This document shows, piece by piece, positions 45,701-54,373 of a stretch of DNA of 64,000 nucleotides (positions within the stretch are counted from its first letter, which is position 1; every line of letters begins with the position of its first letter). A program made the position numbers and the translations under genes. The DNA is from Tellurirhabdus bombi (GTDB lineage: Bacteria; Bacteroidota; Bacteroidia; Cytophagales; Spirosomataceae). The DNA is taken from NCBI RefSeq assembly GCF_021484805.1, contig NZ_CP090557.1, positions 2,988,001 to 3,052,000 on the forward strand, in the 5' to 3' direction. The notes beneath the pieces were generated by a model that was given only the letters and a program-made list of their open reading frames with translations, searched no databases and was not told the DNA's origin.

Positions 45701-48700
45701 CCATTGATCAAACGTTTTACAACACGGTTGTTGACGGTCGGACGCCCTCCAATAATCTAACTGAACAGGACCGGAATAACATCTTTGAGCGGCCTTTTTT
45801 GCCGCAGGATTTGTTTCCTGGGCGTTCTCAACGAATTGTTAACTTACCCGAAAGCATACTGGATGTAGCCTATTTCCCGCGTGAGCGTGGAATGTACAAC
45901 TATAACCCTAATCTGGATACGCGGGGATTATTGGCGGGTGATCCGAAACAGAATTTTGGTTCGGTGACGCGCGCCATCTCCTCTGATGTGGATTTTGATA
46001 ACGCCAATATCGAAAACCTCGAAGGCTGGATTATGGATCCTTTCGTGGCTGGGGCCAACGGCGTTATTCGGGATGGCATTGAAAATAAAAACAATACAAC
46101 GGGTGGAAAACTGATTTTTAACCTGGGAGATATTTCCGAAGACGTCATTAAAGACAGCCGGTACAACTTTGAAAACGGCTTGCCAATCGATGGCAACACG
46201 GTTACTTCGAATGGGTTTCAAAAGGTAGATACAACGCCTTGGGGACGGGTTACACGTTCGCAGTTTGTAACCCAGGCCTTTGATAACCAGCCGGGTGCGC
46301 GTGAGAATCAGGACGTTGGTTTGGATGGATTAAGCAATGTGGACGAGCGCCAGCAATTCCAGTCGTATCTGAGCCAGGTTTTACCCCGGGTAACCGATCC
46401 GGCAGCACGGGCGCAGTTGGTAAATGATCCATCTGGGGATGATTTTCAATATTATTACGGCGAGAAAGCGGATTCGGTTCGGAACATTGTGGCACGTTAT
46501 AAGCCGTTTATGGGGATGGAAAATAACTCGCCCGAAACAACCGGCGGATTGTTTACGCCTGCTTCAACGAACCTGCCAGACATCGAGGATTTGAACATTG
46601 ACAATACGATCAATGAAAATGATGCCTATTACGAGTATGAATTTGATCTGCGGCCGGGCAAGTTTGAAGTCGGCAAGGGCTACATTATTGATAAAATAGA
46701 AGTTAACGGAACAACCTGGTATCAATTCCGAATTCCGGTACGGGAGTATTTGCGCAAAGTAGGAAATATCAATGGCTTTAAATCCATGCGTTTCATGCGG
46801 ATGTATCTGACCGACTTTGCCGAGCCAGTGGTGTTGCGGTTTGCTCAGTTGCAGCTAACGGCGAATCAATACCGGAAATACACCAATGATCTTTCAGCTC
46901 GCGGGATTCAGGAAGTGCCGGAGCCTTACGATGCCCAGTTTAAAGTAGCGTCGGTAAATATTGAAGAAAACTCTCAGGCGGCATCGGCAGCAGGGGGCAA
47001 TAAGTATGTTTATTCGGTGCCGCCGGGTTTTATCCGTGACCGCGACTTTACGCAATTAAACAACTTCGAGTTGAATGAGCAGTCGATGAGCCTAAGCGTG
47101 ACGAATCTGCGCGATGGCGATTCGCGGGCCGCGTTCAAGAACGTAAACCTGGACCTGCTGTTCCGGGAGCGTTTGCAGATGTTTGTTCACATGCACAACA
47201 ACGATAATGAAAGCGGGCAGACGGCAGCTTTCATTCGCCTGGGAACTGATTTTACCGACAACTATTACGAAATAGAAGTTCCCGCGCTACAGGCTACACC
47301 TGAAGGTTCGCAAACGCCTGACCGAGTTTGGCCTTCGCAAAACGAAATTGACATTGCTTTATCGGAACTGACTAGCCTCAAAGCAGCTAAAAATCGCGCC
47401 TATACCCGTACCAACACCTTGCCTTATTCGGCAAAAAGCAGTGATGGGCGTTACAACATAACTGTGCAGGGAAACCCCGATTTGAGCGCCGTGCAGGTCA
47501 TTATGATCGGGATGCGGAATCCCAGAACTGCCGACGAACGACCAAAAAGTTTTACGATTTGGGTAAACGAACTACGCACCAATGGGTACGACCAAACGGC
47601 TGGCCGGGCTGCCGTTGGAACCCTGAATCTGAAGCTGGCGGATGTCGCCACGGCAACCTTATCGGGTAAGCTGACTACGTTTGGCTTTGGTGGGGTACAG
47701 CAGCGAATAGGCGAACGGGCGCGGGAAACAACGATGGAATACGGCATCCAGTCGGCGATTGCGGTGGATAAGTTCATGCCCGAAAAATGGGGTTTGCGGA
47801 TTCCATTGTACGTCAATTATGACCGTCGAAACGTGACGCCCCACTTCAACCCGCTTGATCCGGATACGCCACTGGACACGACCTTAACCACGTTGAGCGA
47901 GAACGAGCGGGATAGTTATAGAAGGTTGGTTCAGGATAATGCGGTTCGGAAAGGAATTAACTTCTCGAATGTTCGAAAGGTTAAAACCGGCTCTAATGCG
48001 AAGAATCATTTCTACGACATCGAAAACTTCTCGGCGACCTACGCTTTCAATGAGTTTGAGCGAACGAACATCCAGACGCAGCAATTCATCCAGCGACAGA
48101 CGCGTGGTGGATTAGCCTATACGTATACGGGTCAGCCGAAAGCCATTGAGCCATTCAAGCGATTCAAGAGTCTCGAAAAGCCTTTTCTGTATTGGCTCCG
48201 GGATTTTAACCTGACGCCAGCGCCGTCCATTGTGGCTATTCGGGGCGAGCTGGATCGGAGCTTTACAAAAACGCAGTTGCGTAATTCCGAGCTGAATACC
48301 GACGGCATGGTGCCGTTGTTTGAGAAATATTTTTACTTCAACCGGTATTACGACCTAACCTGGAACCTGACCAAAAGCATTCTGGTGACCTACAACGCCC
48401 GGTCAAACGCCATCATTGATGAACCTGGTGGGGATATCAATACTGAGTCGAAGTATGATTCGGTGCTGACGAATTTTAAGCGCTTGGGGCGGACCAAGAA
48501 TTTTGAGCAAAATATCAAAACAACGTACCGACTGCCTTTGGATAAGCTGCCGTTAACGCGCTGGATTTCGGCGGATGTTACGTACAACATGGGGTATCAA
48601 TTCCAGGCGAACTCCTTTAATCTGCGCGATACGTCCGACGTTTTGTTTGGAAATACAGTGCGGAATAACCGGGAGCGGGGCATTCAGGGACGGGTGGATT

Positions 48701-50211
48701 TAGTGCTGCTCTACAACATGATCAAGGCGTTGCGCTTTGCGAATAATCCGTCACCGCCGCGCAAAAACTTTACCCGAAATCCTGGTGATGTGGAAGAAAT
48801 CGTTCGTCAGGAGAGCCGACTGCTGAAGAGTTTTGTCCGAACTTTGCTGACCGTGCGGGGTATTAATTTCTTATACAACGTTCAGGAATCGACCATTTTG
48901 CCGGGTTTCCTGCCGACACCGCGTTTCTTTGGCTTATCCAATGAGAATGCGCCGGGACTGGGGTTTGTGCTGGGCGGGCAGGATCGGGCTTTTCAATACA
49001 AGGCCGCCGAAAGGGGGTGGGTTTCGCGCAGTGCTGCCCAAAACCAGCCGTTTACGCAATCCATTTCAAAACGGTTTGAAGGACGGACAACGCTGGAGCC
49101 TTTCCGCGATTTCCGCGTAACCGTCGAAGCTCGCCTAACTCGTTCGGATAGCTACCAGGAGTTTTTCCGGCCTGATAGTTTGGGAAAACCATTTGTTAGC
49201 CAGAGTCCGTTCCGAAACGGGCAATTTAGTATGTCCTTTTTGTCGTTCAAAACGGCTTTTGTTCGCTTGCGGCGCGATAATACATCTCCGATCTTCGACC
49301 GATTTGCTGAATATCGCCAGATCATGCTCGACCGGCTGATTCGCATGAATCCGGCCGTTGGTGGGGGAGGTGAATACAACCTCAACTCCCAGGATGTGCT
49401 GATTCCGGCGTTTTTTGCGGCTTATAGTGGGAAAGATATTAACAAAGTAAAGGTGAATCCTTTCCTCAAATTCCCGCTGCCCAACTGGAAAGTTGATTAC
49501 AGCGGGTTGTCGCAGCTGGCAACGTTTAAAAAATTATTCAGCTCGTTTACACTGTCACACAGTTATAATTCGACGTATAGCGTTGGTAACTTCACGTCTT
49601 CGCTGGATTACGACGCCTTGTACGTCAATCTGGCGGTAATGGGTTATCCGTTAAGCTCGGTGTTGAACCAGAATCAGTTTTTCGTGCCGGTTTTTGTGAT
49701 GAGTACCATTACGATGCAGGAACGATTTGCTCCTTTTGTGGGCGTGAATTTCCGGACGCAAAGCAAGATTACGGGGCGGCTGGAATACAACCAGGATCGG
49801 ACCGTGGCCCTGAATCTATCGAACTCGCAGGTGGCCGAGCTCAGCAACAAAGATTTAACCATCGGTATTGGCTTTACCCGAAATAATTTGCGGATACCTT
49901 TCCGGATCAACGGTCGTTACCAGCGCTTGAAAAATGACCTGACCTTTAATTGCAACGTGACCTTCCGGGATACGCGGTCGGTGCAGCGGAAGCTGGATAA
50001 CACCACGACGAACGGTGTGGGCGAACAGGTGATCACTGCCGGAAACGTTAATTTCCAGTTGCGACCACAGGTGAGCTATGTTGTGAGCAACCGCCTGAAT
50101 GTGCAGGTTTATTTCGACCGGACGTTTAACGACCCGCTCGTATCGAACTCATTCCGGCGGGCAACAACAGCTGGTGGGGTGCAGGTACGCTTTAACCTGG
50201 CCGACCAATAA
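42796..50211 (+). CDS. sprA: T9SS outer membrane translocon protein SprA (Sov)
   Basis: A 2471-residue giant beta-barrel, the protein-conducting channel of the type IX secretion system, needed for gliding and for export of proteins such as those at 13898 and 19439. It has an export signal (RRRRWLSAISW ... DFEALAQ), a proline/threonine-rich segment to about 170, and SprA N-terminal repeats with DFGYLHQFIDNP and NFDTKASFNFEN. Long stretches of alternating beta strands follow to the end (VQVRFNLADQ). The start is uncertain: the TTG at 42796 keeps the basic n-region, whereas the first ATG (42877) would remove it. Length agrees with the family (about 2300-2500). Confidence 0.96.
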   Translation: MYLLSLPLIKYPRRRRWLSAISWPSLWMAIFGAVAADFEALAQNAPRRPSTPADTIARARQDSLRATRSAARRPTVRWSDRYTSRYSSQVPRSPFILRDPRSVYSDIQLDSLGRLLVNERISARPDATRTTPATPSVAAPPVPPTSGSGLPFRPAETIPYEDYNRMQNQRVRQSIWREYSARGDGQSAVSGRGLVPKLELPPVIDRLFGGNLIDFKPNGFVTLDFGYLHQFIDNPAIPVRQRKSGNFIFNEQININFNGKIGERLGLMANFDTKASFNFENMLKLNYRPNVPNLPTLPGVSTPSLPGLSAPGLNNPLQQPTTPQFQAQDASIIQGIEAGNISWPLSSQLIPGVQNLFGLKTQLRFGKLYATMVFSQQRSRQEEILLRGGSLLRPFEIRVDNYDENRHFFLSQFFRNNYENSLRSLPQVTSGVTITRLEVYVTNRTNTTESLRNIVGFGDLGESTQLNQPNPSLQPIQPNRAADNQTNGLYDRLRVNDDVRQADRAANTLEGTFGLQKGTGYEVLRGAKRLTDRDYKFQPELGYISLITPLRNDEVLAVAYEYTYRGQRYQVGELTENYQNRREDETILLKLLKSSTIRNNTQLPMWNLMMKNIYNLNTSQINRQNFQLRIVYKDDLTGIDNPNLQEGQNLVNRPLVQVLNLDRLNPQNDIQPDGNFDFVDNYTIDSRYGRVIFPVLEPFGSFLESQFTAEEQALKAKYVYNELYRTTLADAQQIAAKNKFFLRGSFQSFGSGPVNLPYGVDEKSVQVLVGNVPLTAGVDFAVEPSTGSIRFLNESLLNSGQDIRVRYERPDLFQNQIRRLFGTRLDYRLNPDINLGMTAMAMRETPAGYLTRVGIGNEPINNTIIGFDANIRKESRFLTKFMDGLPFVQTKEPSAVAFQGEVAQLIPGVAPRTNNNSFIDDFEAARTIFDMTRQPTRWRLGATPLAFPQGSTANSLEYAYRRAKISVYTIDQTFYNTVVDGRTPSNNLTEQDRNNIFERPFLPQDLFPGRSQRIVNLPESILDVAYFPRERGMYNYNPNLDTRGLLAGDPKQNFGSVTRAISSDVDFDNANIENLEGWIMDPFVAGANGVIRDGIENKNNTTGGKLIFNLGDISEDVIKDSRYNFENGLPIDGNTVTSNGFQKVDTTPWGRVTRSQFVTQAFDNQPGARENQDVGLDGLSNVDERQQFQSYLSQVLPRVTDPAARAQLVNDPSGDDFQYYYGEKADSVRNIVARYKPFMGMENNSPETTGGLFTPASTNLPDIEDLNIDNTINENDAYYEYEFDLRPGKFEVGKGYIIDKIEVNGTTWYQFRIPVREYLRKVGNINGFKSMRFMRMYLTDFAEPVVLRFAQLQLTANQYRKYTNDLSARGIQEVPEPYDAQFKVASVNIEENSQAASAAGGNKYVYSVPPGFIRDRDFTQLNNFELNEQSMSLSVTNLRDGDSRAAFKNVNLDLLFRERLQMFVHMHNNDNESGQTAAFIRLGTDFTDNYYEIEVPALQATPEGSQTPDRVWPSQNEIDIALSELTSLKAAKNRAYTRTNTLPYSAKSSDGRYNITVQGNPDLSAVQVIMIGMRNPRTADERPKSFTIWVNELRTNGYDQTAGRAAVGTLNLKLADVATATLSGKLTTFGFGGVQQRIGERARETTMEYGIQSAIAVDKFMPEKWGLRIPLYVNYDRRNVTPHFNPLDPDTPLDTTLTTLSENERDSYRRLVQDNAVRKGINFSNVRKVKTGSNAKNHFYDIENFSATYAFNEFERTNIQTQQFIQRQTRGGLAYTYTGQPKAIEPFKRFKSLEKPFLYWLRDFNLTPAPSIVAIRGELDRSFTKTQLRNSELNTDGMVPLFEKYFYFNRYYDLTWNLTKSILVTYNARSNAIIDEPGGDINTESKYDSVLTNFKRLGRTKNFEQNIKTTYRLPLDKLPLTRWISADVTYNMGYQFQANSFNLRDTSDVLFGNTVRNNRERGIQGRVDLVLLYNMIKALRFANNPSPPRKNFTRNPGDVEEIVRQESRLLKSFVRTLLTVRGINFLYNVQESTILPGFLPTPRFFGLSNENAPGLGFVLGGQDRAFQYKAAERGWVSRSAAQNQPFTQSISKRFEGRTTLEPFRDFRVTVEARLTRSDSYQEFFRPDSLGKPFVSQSPFRNGQFSMSFLSFKTAFVRLRRDNTSPIFDRFAEYRQIMLDRLIRMNPAVGGGGEYNLNSQDVLIPAFFAAYSGKDINKVKVNPFLKFPLPNWKVDYSGLSQLATFKKLFSSFTLSHSYNSTYSVGNFTSSLDYDALYVNLAVMGYPLSSVLNQNQFFVPVFVMSTITMQERFAPFVGVNFRTQSKITGRLEYNQDRTVALNLSNSQVAELSNKDLTIGIGFTRNNLRIPFRINGRYQRLKNDLTFNCNVTFRDTRSVQRKLDNTTTNGVGEQVITAGNVNFQLRPQVSYVVSNRLNVQVYFDRTFNDPLVSNSFRRATTAGGVQVRFNLADQ

Positions 50212-50324
50212 AGCGGTTCTGGCAAATCTGCCAAATTTTAGCTGGGCAATAATGAGCCGTGATGCGAAACTTGTTTGCAAATACGGCTTGGTCTACCGTA
50301 TTTTGCATATCAAACTAAGGACAC

Positions 50325-50705
50325 ATGAACTTCCCTGCTGAATTAAAGTACACCCAAGATCACGAGTGGATTCGTCTTGAAGGCGACGTTGCTGTTGTTG
50401 GAATCACGGATTTTGCCCAGAAAGAATTAGGGGATATTATTTTTCTGGATATTACAACGGTTGGCCAAACCCTGGATCAGGGTGAGATTTTTGGCTCAGT
50501 TGAAGCAGTAAAAACGGTATCTGACTTGTTTTTACCCGTAAAGGCTGAAGTTATTGAAATTAACCCGGAAATTGAAAAATCACCGGAATTGGTCAACGAA
50601 GATCCTTACGGTCGTGGATGGATCGTTAAAATACGGATCGAAAACACCGCTGATATTGACGAATTACTGTCTGTTGAAGCCTACCAGGAATTAGTTGGTG
50701 CCTAA
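50325..50705 (+). CDS. gcvH: glycine cleavage system H protein
   Basis: A 126-residue lipoyl carrier of the glycine cleavage complex. The lipoylated Lys is K63 in [12 protein letters not shown], and [11 protein letters not shown] and the C-terminal [10 protein letters not shown] region match the family. It shuttles the aminomethyl group between P, T and L proteins, none of which are encoded here. A Shine-Dalgarno-like AAGGA lies a few bases before the ATG, unusual in this window. A terminator follows. Confidence 0.96.
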   Translation: MNFPAELKYTQDHEWIRLEGDVAVVGITDFAQKELGDIIFLDITTVGQTLDQGEIFGSVEAVKTVSDLFLPVKAEVIEINPEIEKSPELVNEDPYGRGWIVKIRIENTADIDELLSVEAYQELVGA

Positions 50706-50725
50706 GCCATAAACGAAAGTAGAGA

Positions 50726-50750
50726 AAGCTCCTGCCGGGGCTTTTTTTTT
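50726..50750 (+). terminator. intrinsic terminator after gcvH
   Basis: A 7-bp stem with one wobble pair (aagctcc / ggggctt) and a 4-nt loop is followed by a run of T residues. Confidence 0.85.
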
Positions 50751-50763
50751 GACATCAAATGAA

Positions 50764-50784
50764 CCGGCGATAAGCTGCCGCCGG
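50764..50784 (+). promoter_or_regulatory. GC-rich hairpin in the pyrC-like leader
   Basis: The arms ccggcg (50764-50769) and cgccgg (50779-50784) are perfect complements with a 9-nt loop, about 40 bp before the ATG. No T-run follows. It may be an attenuation-type or translational element, as some pyrimidine genes have, but could be incidental. Confidence 0.3.
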
Positions 50785-50825
50785 AGTCATCACCCGCAGC
50801 TTTGCCGCTGTCTGGTACTAGACTT

Positions 50826-52154
50826 ATGAAGATTCTGATTCGTGCTGCCCAAATTGTTGATTCACAATCACCGCTGAACGGGCAAATTCTTGACTTATTG
50901 ATCGAAAATGGCCTGATTCGGCAAATCGGTACCGATATCGAAGCCGATGAGGCCACGCAAATCATTGCCGCTAACCCTGCTTCGAATGGGTCTGACAAGG
51001 GAACCCTTTGTGTGTCTGCAGGGTGGGTAGATATGCGGGTATCGGCTAAAGATCCGGGCTATGAACACAAAGAAGAACTAGCCACGGCCTGTAAAGCCGC
51101 CGCACGCGGTGGATTTACGGACATTGCTTTGCTACCGAATACCAAACCAACGCTGGATTCGAAAGATACCATCGGTTACATCCGGCATACGGTGCTGGGG
51201 CAGCCGGTGAGTGTGCATCCAATCGGGGCGATTACCAAAGGAGCGGCAGGGGTTGATTTTACGGAAATGATCGATTTGCACCATGCCGGAGCTATTGCTT
51301 TCTCGGATGGCGAGCACCCACTTTCCAACCCCGATTTGCTGGTTAAAACCTTACAGTATCTGCAACCATTCAATGGCTTGCTGATGAATCGGGCCGAAGA
51401 AGGCGGCTTAACGGTGTTTGGCCAGATGAACGAAGGCATCTCAAGCACCTTGCTGGGTTTAAAAGGACTTCCGGCAGTAGCGGAAGAGCTGATCGTTGAG
51501 CGGGATTTGCGGTTATTGGAGTATGTCAATTCGACCGCGTCCGTTGATCAAACCGAGTTAACAACACCGGTCTTGCACTTTTCGACCATTTCGACAGCCC
51601 GGTCGGTCAACCTGATTCGGGAGGCGAAAGCAAAAGGATTGCGCGTAAGCTGCGATATTGCAGCACACCAGCTGGCGTTTGACGATTCGGCCCTGATGGA
51701 CTTCGATACCAATCTAAAAGTGAATCCTCCTTTCCGGTTACCCGACGATGTGGAAGCCCTGAAACAGGGTCTGTTAGATGGGACAATTGATGCCATTGTA
51801 TCCGATCATAATCCGCAGGATGAAGAAAGCAAAAACCTGGAATTTGATCAGGCCGAGTTTGGAATTATTGGCCTGGAGACGGTTTTTTCGGTAATCCGTA
51901 CCCATTACCCGGAGCTTCCTTTAGGCACTCTGATTGACAAGCTAACGTACCTGCCCCGGCGCATTCTACGTTTACCTGAGATGACAATTGCTGAAAGCCA
52001 ACCCGCTGTACTGACAGTCTTCAACCCAGACCAGACGTGGGAATACAACAAAACGGTTTCCAAGTCTAAAAACTCTCCTTTTCTGGGAGCGACCCTCCGG
52101 GGAAAAGCCTTGTGGACAATCAACAAAGGGTTAGCTGAACACGTAGAAGCATGA
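50826..52154 (+). CDS. dihydroorotase-like protein, probably non-catalytic
   Basis: A 442-residue amidohydrolase-fold protein of the dihydroorotase family (pyrimidine synthesis). The metal-binding HxH and substrate Arg of the DxHxHxRxPG motif are replaced: residues 69-78 read DMRVSAKDPG. The downstream HxE-type region also lacks its His (NRAEEGG), while LHFST and VSDHNPQDEESK persist. It therefore probably lacks a binuclear metal centre, like the pseudo-dihydroorotases that stabilise aspartate transcarbamoylase. The start is at ATG 50826; the frame to 50802 is not family-like. It overlaps the next gene by 4 bp (ATGA) and heads a five-gene run. Confidence 0.88.
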   Translation: MKILIRAAQIVDSQSPLNGQILDLLIENGLIRQIGTDIEADEATQIIAANPASNGSDKGTLCVSAGWVDMRVSAKDPGYEHKEELATACKAAARGGFTDIALLPNTKPTLDSKDTIGYIRHTVLGQPVSVHPIGAITKGAAGVDFTEMIDLHHAGAIAFSDGEHPLSNPDLLVKTLQYLQPFNGLLMNRAEEGGLTVFGQMNEGISSTLLGLKGLPAVAEELIVERDLRLLEYVNSTASVDQTELTTPVLHFSTISTARSVNLIREAKAKGLRVSCDIAAHQLAFDDSALMDFDTNLKVNPPFRLPDDVEALKQGLLDGTIDAIVSDHNPQDEESKNLEFDQAEFGIIGLETVFSVIRTHYPELPLGTLIDKLTYLPRRILRLPEMTIAESQPAVLTVFNPDQTWEYNKTVSKSKNSPFLGATLRGKALWTINKGLAEHVEA

Positions 52155-52708
52155 AACAATTTTTGGAAATGTTTGCCCATCCGTTGCTAAAATGGTCGTT
52201 ACTGGCCGGATTAATAACGGGCATTTTATGCTTCTTTTATTTTCTGGCGCTCTATTTCATTGGCATAACGCCTTTGGGAAACCACAAAGTACCCGACTTT
52301 GGCATTCACATCATCATGATGGTGGCGACGGTCTGGTATTATCGAAAACGCGTGGGCCAGGGCTTGCTACATTTATGGGAAGGGCTAACAATTTGCTACG
52401 TAGTAAATACAGTAGGCGCAATCATTACGGGTTGGCTGATTTATTTCTTTGTTGAATACATCGATCCCAGCGTATTTACGAACTACCTCGCCGAAATGGC
52501 TGCCCTTCTTACGTCGACGAAAAGTCAGTTGGTCGAAAAATTGGGCGAAGCCGAATATGCCGTCTTGCTGCAAAGTATCAAAACAACGCGTCCCGGGGAT
52601 CTCATTACCGATGAATTAAGCAAAAAGACCGTACTGGCTGTGTTGCCTGTTCTGATCATTTCGTTGATTTTTCGTAGACAGGATATTAGTGCACCGAATC
52701 AAAAATAA
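52151..52708 (+). CDS. DUF4199 family membrane protein
   Basis: A 185-residue protein with about four membrane helices (near 13-38, 48-66, 80-102 and 152-172) and the DUF4199 layout: paired N-terminal helices, a soluble segment, then a final helix. Function unknown. It overlaps the dihydroorotase-like gene by 4 bp, and the next gene encodes a similar protein, suggesting an ancient duplication. Confidence 0.85.
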   Translation: MKQFLEMFAHPLLKWSLLAGLITGILCFFYFLALYFIGITPLGNHKVPDFGIHIIMMVATVWYYRKRVGQGLLHLWEGLTICYVVNTVGAIITGWLIYFFVEYIDPSVFTNYLAEMAALLTSTKSQLVEKLGEAEYAVLLQSIKTTRPGDLITDELSKKTVLAVLPVLIISLIFRRQDISAPNQK

Positions 52709-52744
52709 AACTATCTTAAACGTTTACCATCAAAACGATAGATT

Positions 52745-53266
52745 ATGGAAGAGGCACCCTCTACTGCTCGTCTCGCTCTCAAATGGGGAGTGATTGCCGG
52801 TGTTGTTTACATCGTTTATTCCACCATTCTATATCTAACAGGTCTTTTCAGCAACCAGCTGGCAAGTGCCTTTAGTATGGTTTTGATGATTCTGTTTATT
52901 GTGTTGGCCATGCGGGACTTTCGCACGCTGAACGGAGGCTACATGAGCTACGGAGAAGGCGTTAGTTTAGGGTCGTTGATGTCGGCTATATCAGGCTTGT
53001 TTTCGTCGACGTTTAATTACATCTATACGACGTTCATCGACCCAACGATCCAACAGCAAGTCATCGACAAAATGCGCGAGCAATGGGAAGGGCAGGGCAT
53101 GAGTGATGAACAGATCGAAGGAATGATCGAAGCAACTCAGGCGTTTCAAAGTCCGGGGCTGACGTTTGTGTTTGGGGTTTTGGGAGCGATCCTGATTGGA
53201 CTTATTATTTCGCTGATTGTAGCGGCCTTCATGCGTCGGAATAAGCCGTTTGGCGATTTCCAGTAA
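52745..53266 (+). CDS. DUF4199 family membrane protein
   Basis: A 173-residue relative of the upstream gene with helices near 15-33, 38-56, 72-94 and 136-163. It is better conserved in the YGEGVSLG segment (about 70-77) that marks DUF4199. It sits 36 bp downstream of the first copy and 9 bp before gldF. Function unknown; a membrane-complex role is possible but not shown. Confidence 0.88.
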   Translation: MEEAPSTARLALKWGVIAGVVYIVYSTILYLTGLFSNQLASAFSMVLMILFIVLAMRDFRTLNGGYMSYGEGVSLGSLMSAISGLFSSTFNYIYTTFIDPTIQQQVIDKMREQWEGQGMSDEQIEGMIEATQAFQSPGLTFVFGVLGAILIGLIISLIVAAFMRRNKPFGDFQ

Positions 53267-53275
53267 TTCTTCACT

Positions 53276-54004
53276 ATGGTTGCGATTTTTCGGAAAGAAA
53301 TAAATAGCTTTTTCAGCTCACCGGTAGCTTACATCATCATGGCTGTTTTTTTGACGGCAGTTGGCCTGATGTTGTGGGTGTTTCCAGATACGAGCCTTCT
53401 GGACTATGGCTACGCCGATATGAGCGTATTTTTTAATGTCACGCCCTATGTCATGTTGTTTCTGATACCAGCTATCACAATGCGTTCCATTGCTGAAGAA
53501 GTCCGTACCGGCACGCTGGAATGGCTACTGACCAAGCCCCTGAGCCGACGCGGGTTGATTCTGGGAAAATTTGGCGCCAATTGGTTGCTGGTGTTGATAC
53601 TGCTTATTCCGACGCTTCTGTATTATTACACGGTCTACCAACTGGGCAACCCCGTCGGCAACACCGATTCCGCGGCCATTCTCAGCTCTTACGTGGGTCT
53701 GTTGTTGCTGGGGGGCGTTTTTGTGGCCATTGGTTTGTTTGCTTCGTCGCTCAATGACAACCAGGTCGTCGCTTTTGTCTTGGGCGTTTTTTTCTGTTTT
53801 CTACTTTATGTGGGTATCAGTTCAGTTGCCGCCTTTGAATTCTGGGGGATTTTGTCGTATCCATTGAGCTGGCTGGCCCTCGACGAGCAATACCGCATTC
53901 TGGGGCGGGGCCTGATTGATTCCCGAAATGTAATTTACCTGCTTAGCCTCACAGGCCTGTTTTTATTTCTGACAGAGTGGCGGCTGACTGCTCATACCCG
54001 CTGA
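53276..54004 (+). CDS. gldF: gliding-associated ABC transporter permease GldF
   Basis: A 242-residue permease with six helices and the ABC-2 layout (IFRKEINSFFSSPVAYII, EEVRTGTLEWLLTKPLS). The opening and the TGTLE segment match GldF of gliding Bacteroidota, where GldA/GldF/GldG form a transporter whose link to motility is species-dependent. The next gene is a VanZ protein rather than gldG, and no gldA ATPase is in the window. It lies 9 bp after a DUF4199 gene. Confidence 0.88.
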   Translation: MVAIFRKEINSFFSSPVAYIIMAVFLTAVGLMLWVFPDTSLLDYGYADMSVFFNVTPYVMLFLIPAITMRSIAEEVRTGTLEWLLTKPLSRRGLILGKFGANWLLVLILLIPTLLYYYTVYQLGNPVGNTDSAAILSSYVGLLLLGGVFVAIGLFASSLNDNQVVAFVLGVFFCFLLYVGISSVAAFEFWGILSYPLSWLALDEQYRILGRGLIDSRNVIYLLSLTGLFLFLTEWRLTAHTR

Positions 54005-54006
54005 TT

Positions 54007-54372
54007 ATGCAACTTAACAAACTAGTAAGGATTCTGGCAATTGCGTGGACAATAATCATCTTCATTGGATGCGCGCTGCCGGGCGATGCGACGCCCGATG
54101 TGATAACGGTTAGTGATAAATTCAAGCACATGGCCATCTTTGCTCTGTGGGCTTTTCTGTGGAGGAAAGCGTCGAATTTGTCCTATGTTTCGTTATTTGT
54201 TATTGGTACTCTTTACGGCTTTGCCATTGAAATCTACCAGTTGGTAATGCCCATCAATCGTGCCTTTGAGTGGCTGGATCTGGTGGCTGATGCAGTGGGA
54301 ACACTGGCCGGTTTGGTTTTTAGCATGTGGGCATGGCCTTTGCTGGAACGGATGGGTTTGGTAAAACCTTGA
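54007..54372 (+). CDS. VanZ-like family protein
   Basis: A 121-residue membrane protein with three to four helices and the VanZ layout (CALPGDATPD, KFKHMAIFALWAF, GFAIEIYQLVMP). VanZ proteins are linked to teicoplanin resistance in some Gram-positives, but the wider family is of unknown function. The start ATG 54007 follows the gldF stop (54004) by two bases, so it is coupled to gldF; a longer frame to 53977 would overlap. Its stop is one base from the convergent meaB stop. Confidence 0.88.
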   Translation: MQLNKLVRILAIAWTIIIFIGCALPGDATPDVITVSDKFKHMAIFALWAFLWRKASNLSYVSLFVIGTLYGFAIEIYQLVMPINRAFEWLDLVADAVGTLAGLVFSMWAWPLLERMGLVKP

Positions 54373-54373
54373 G

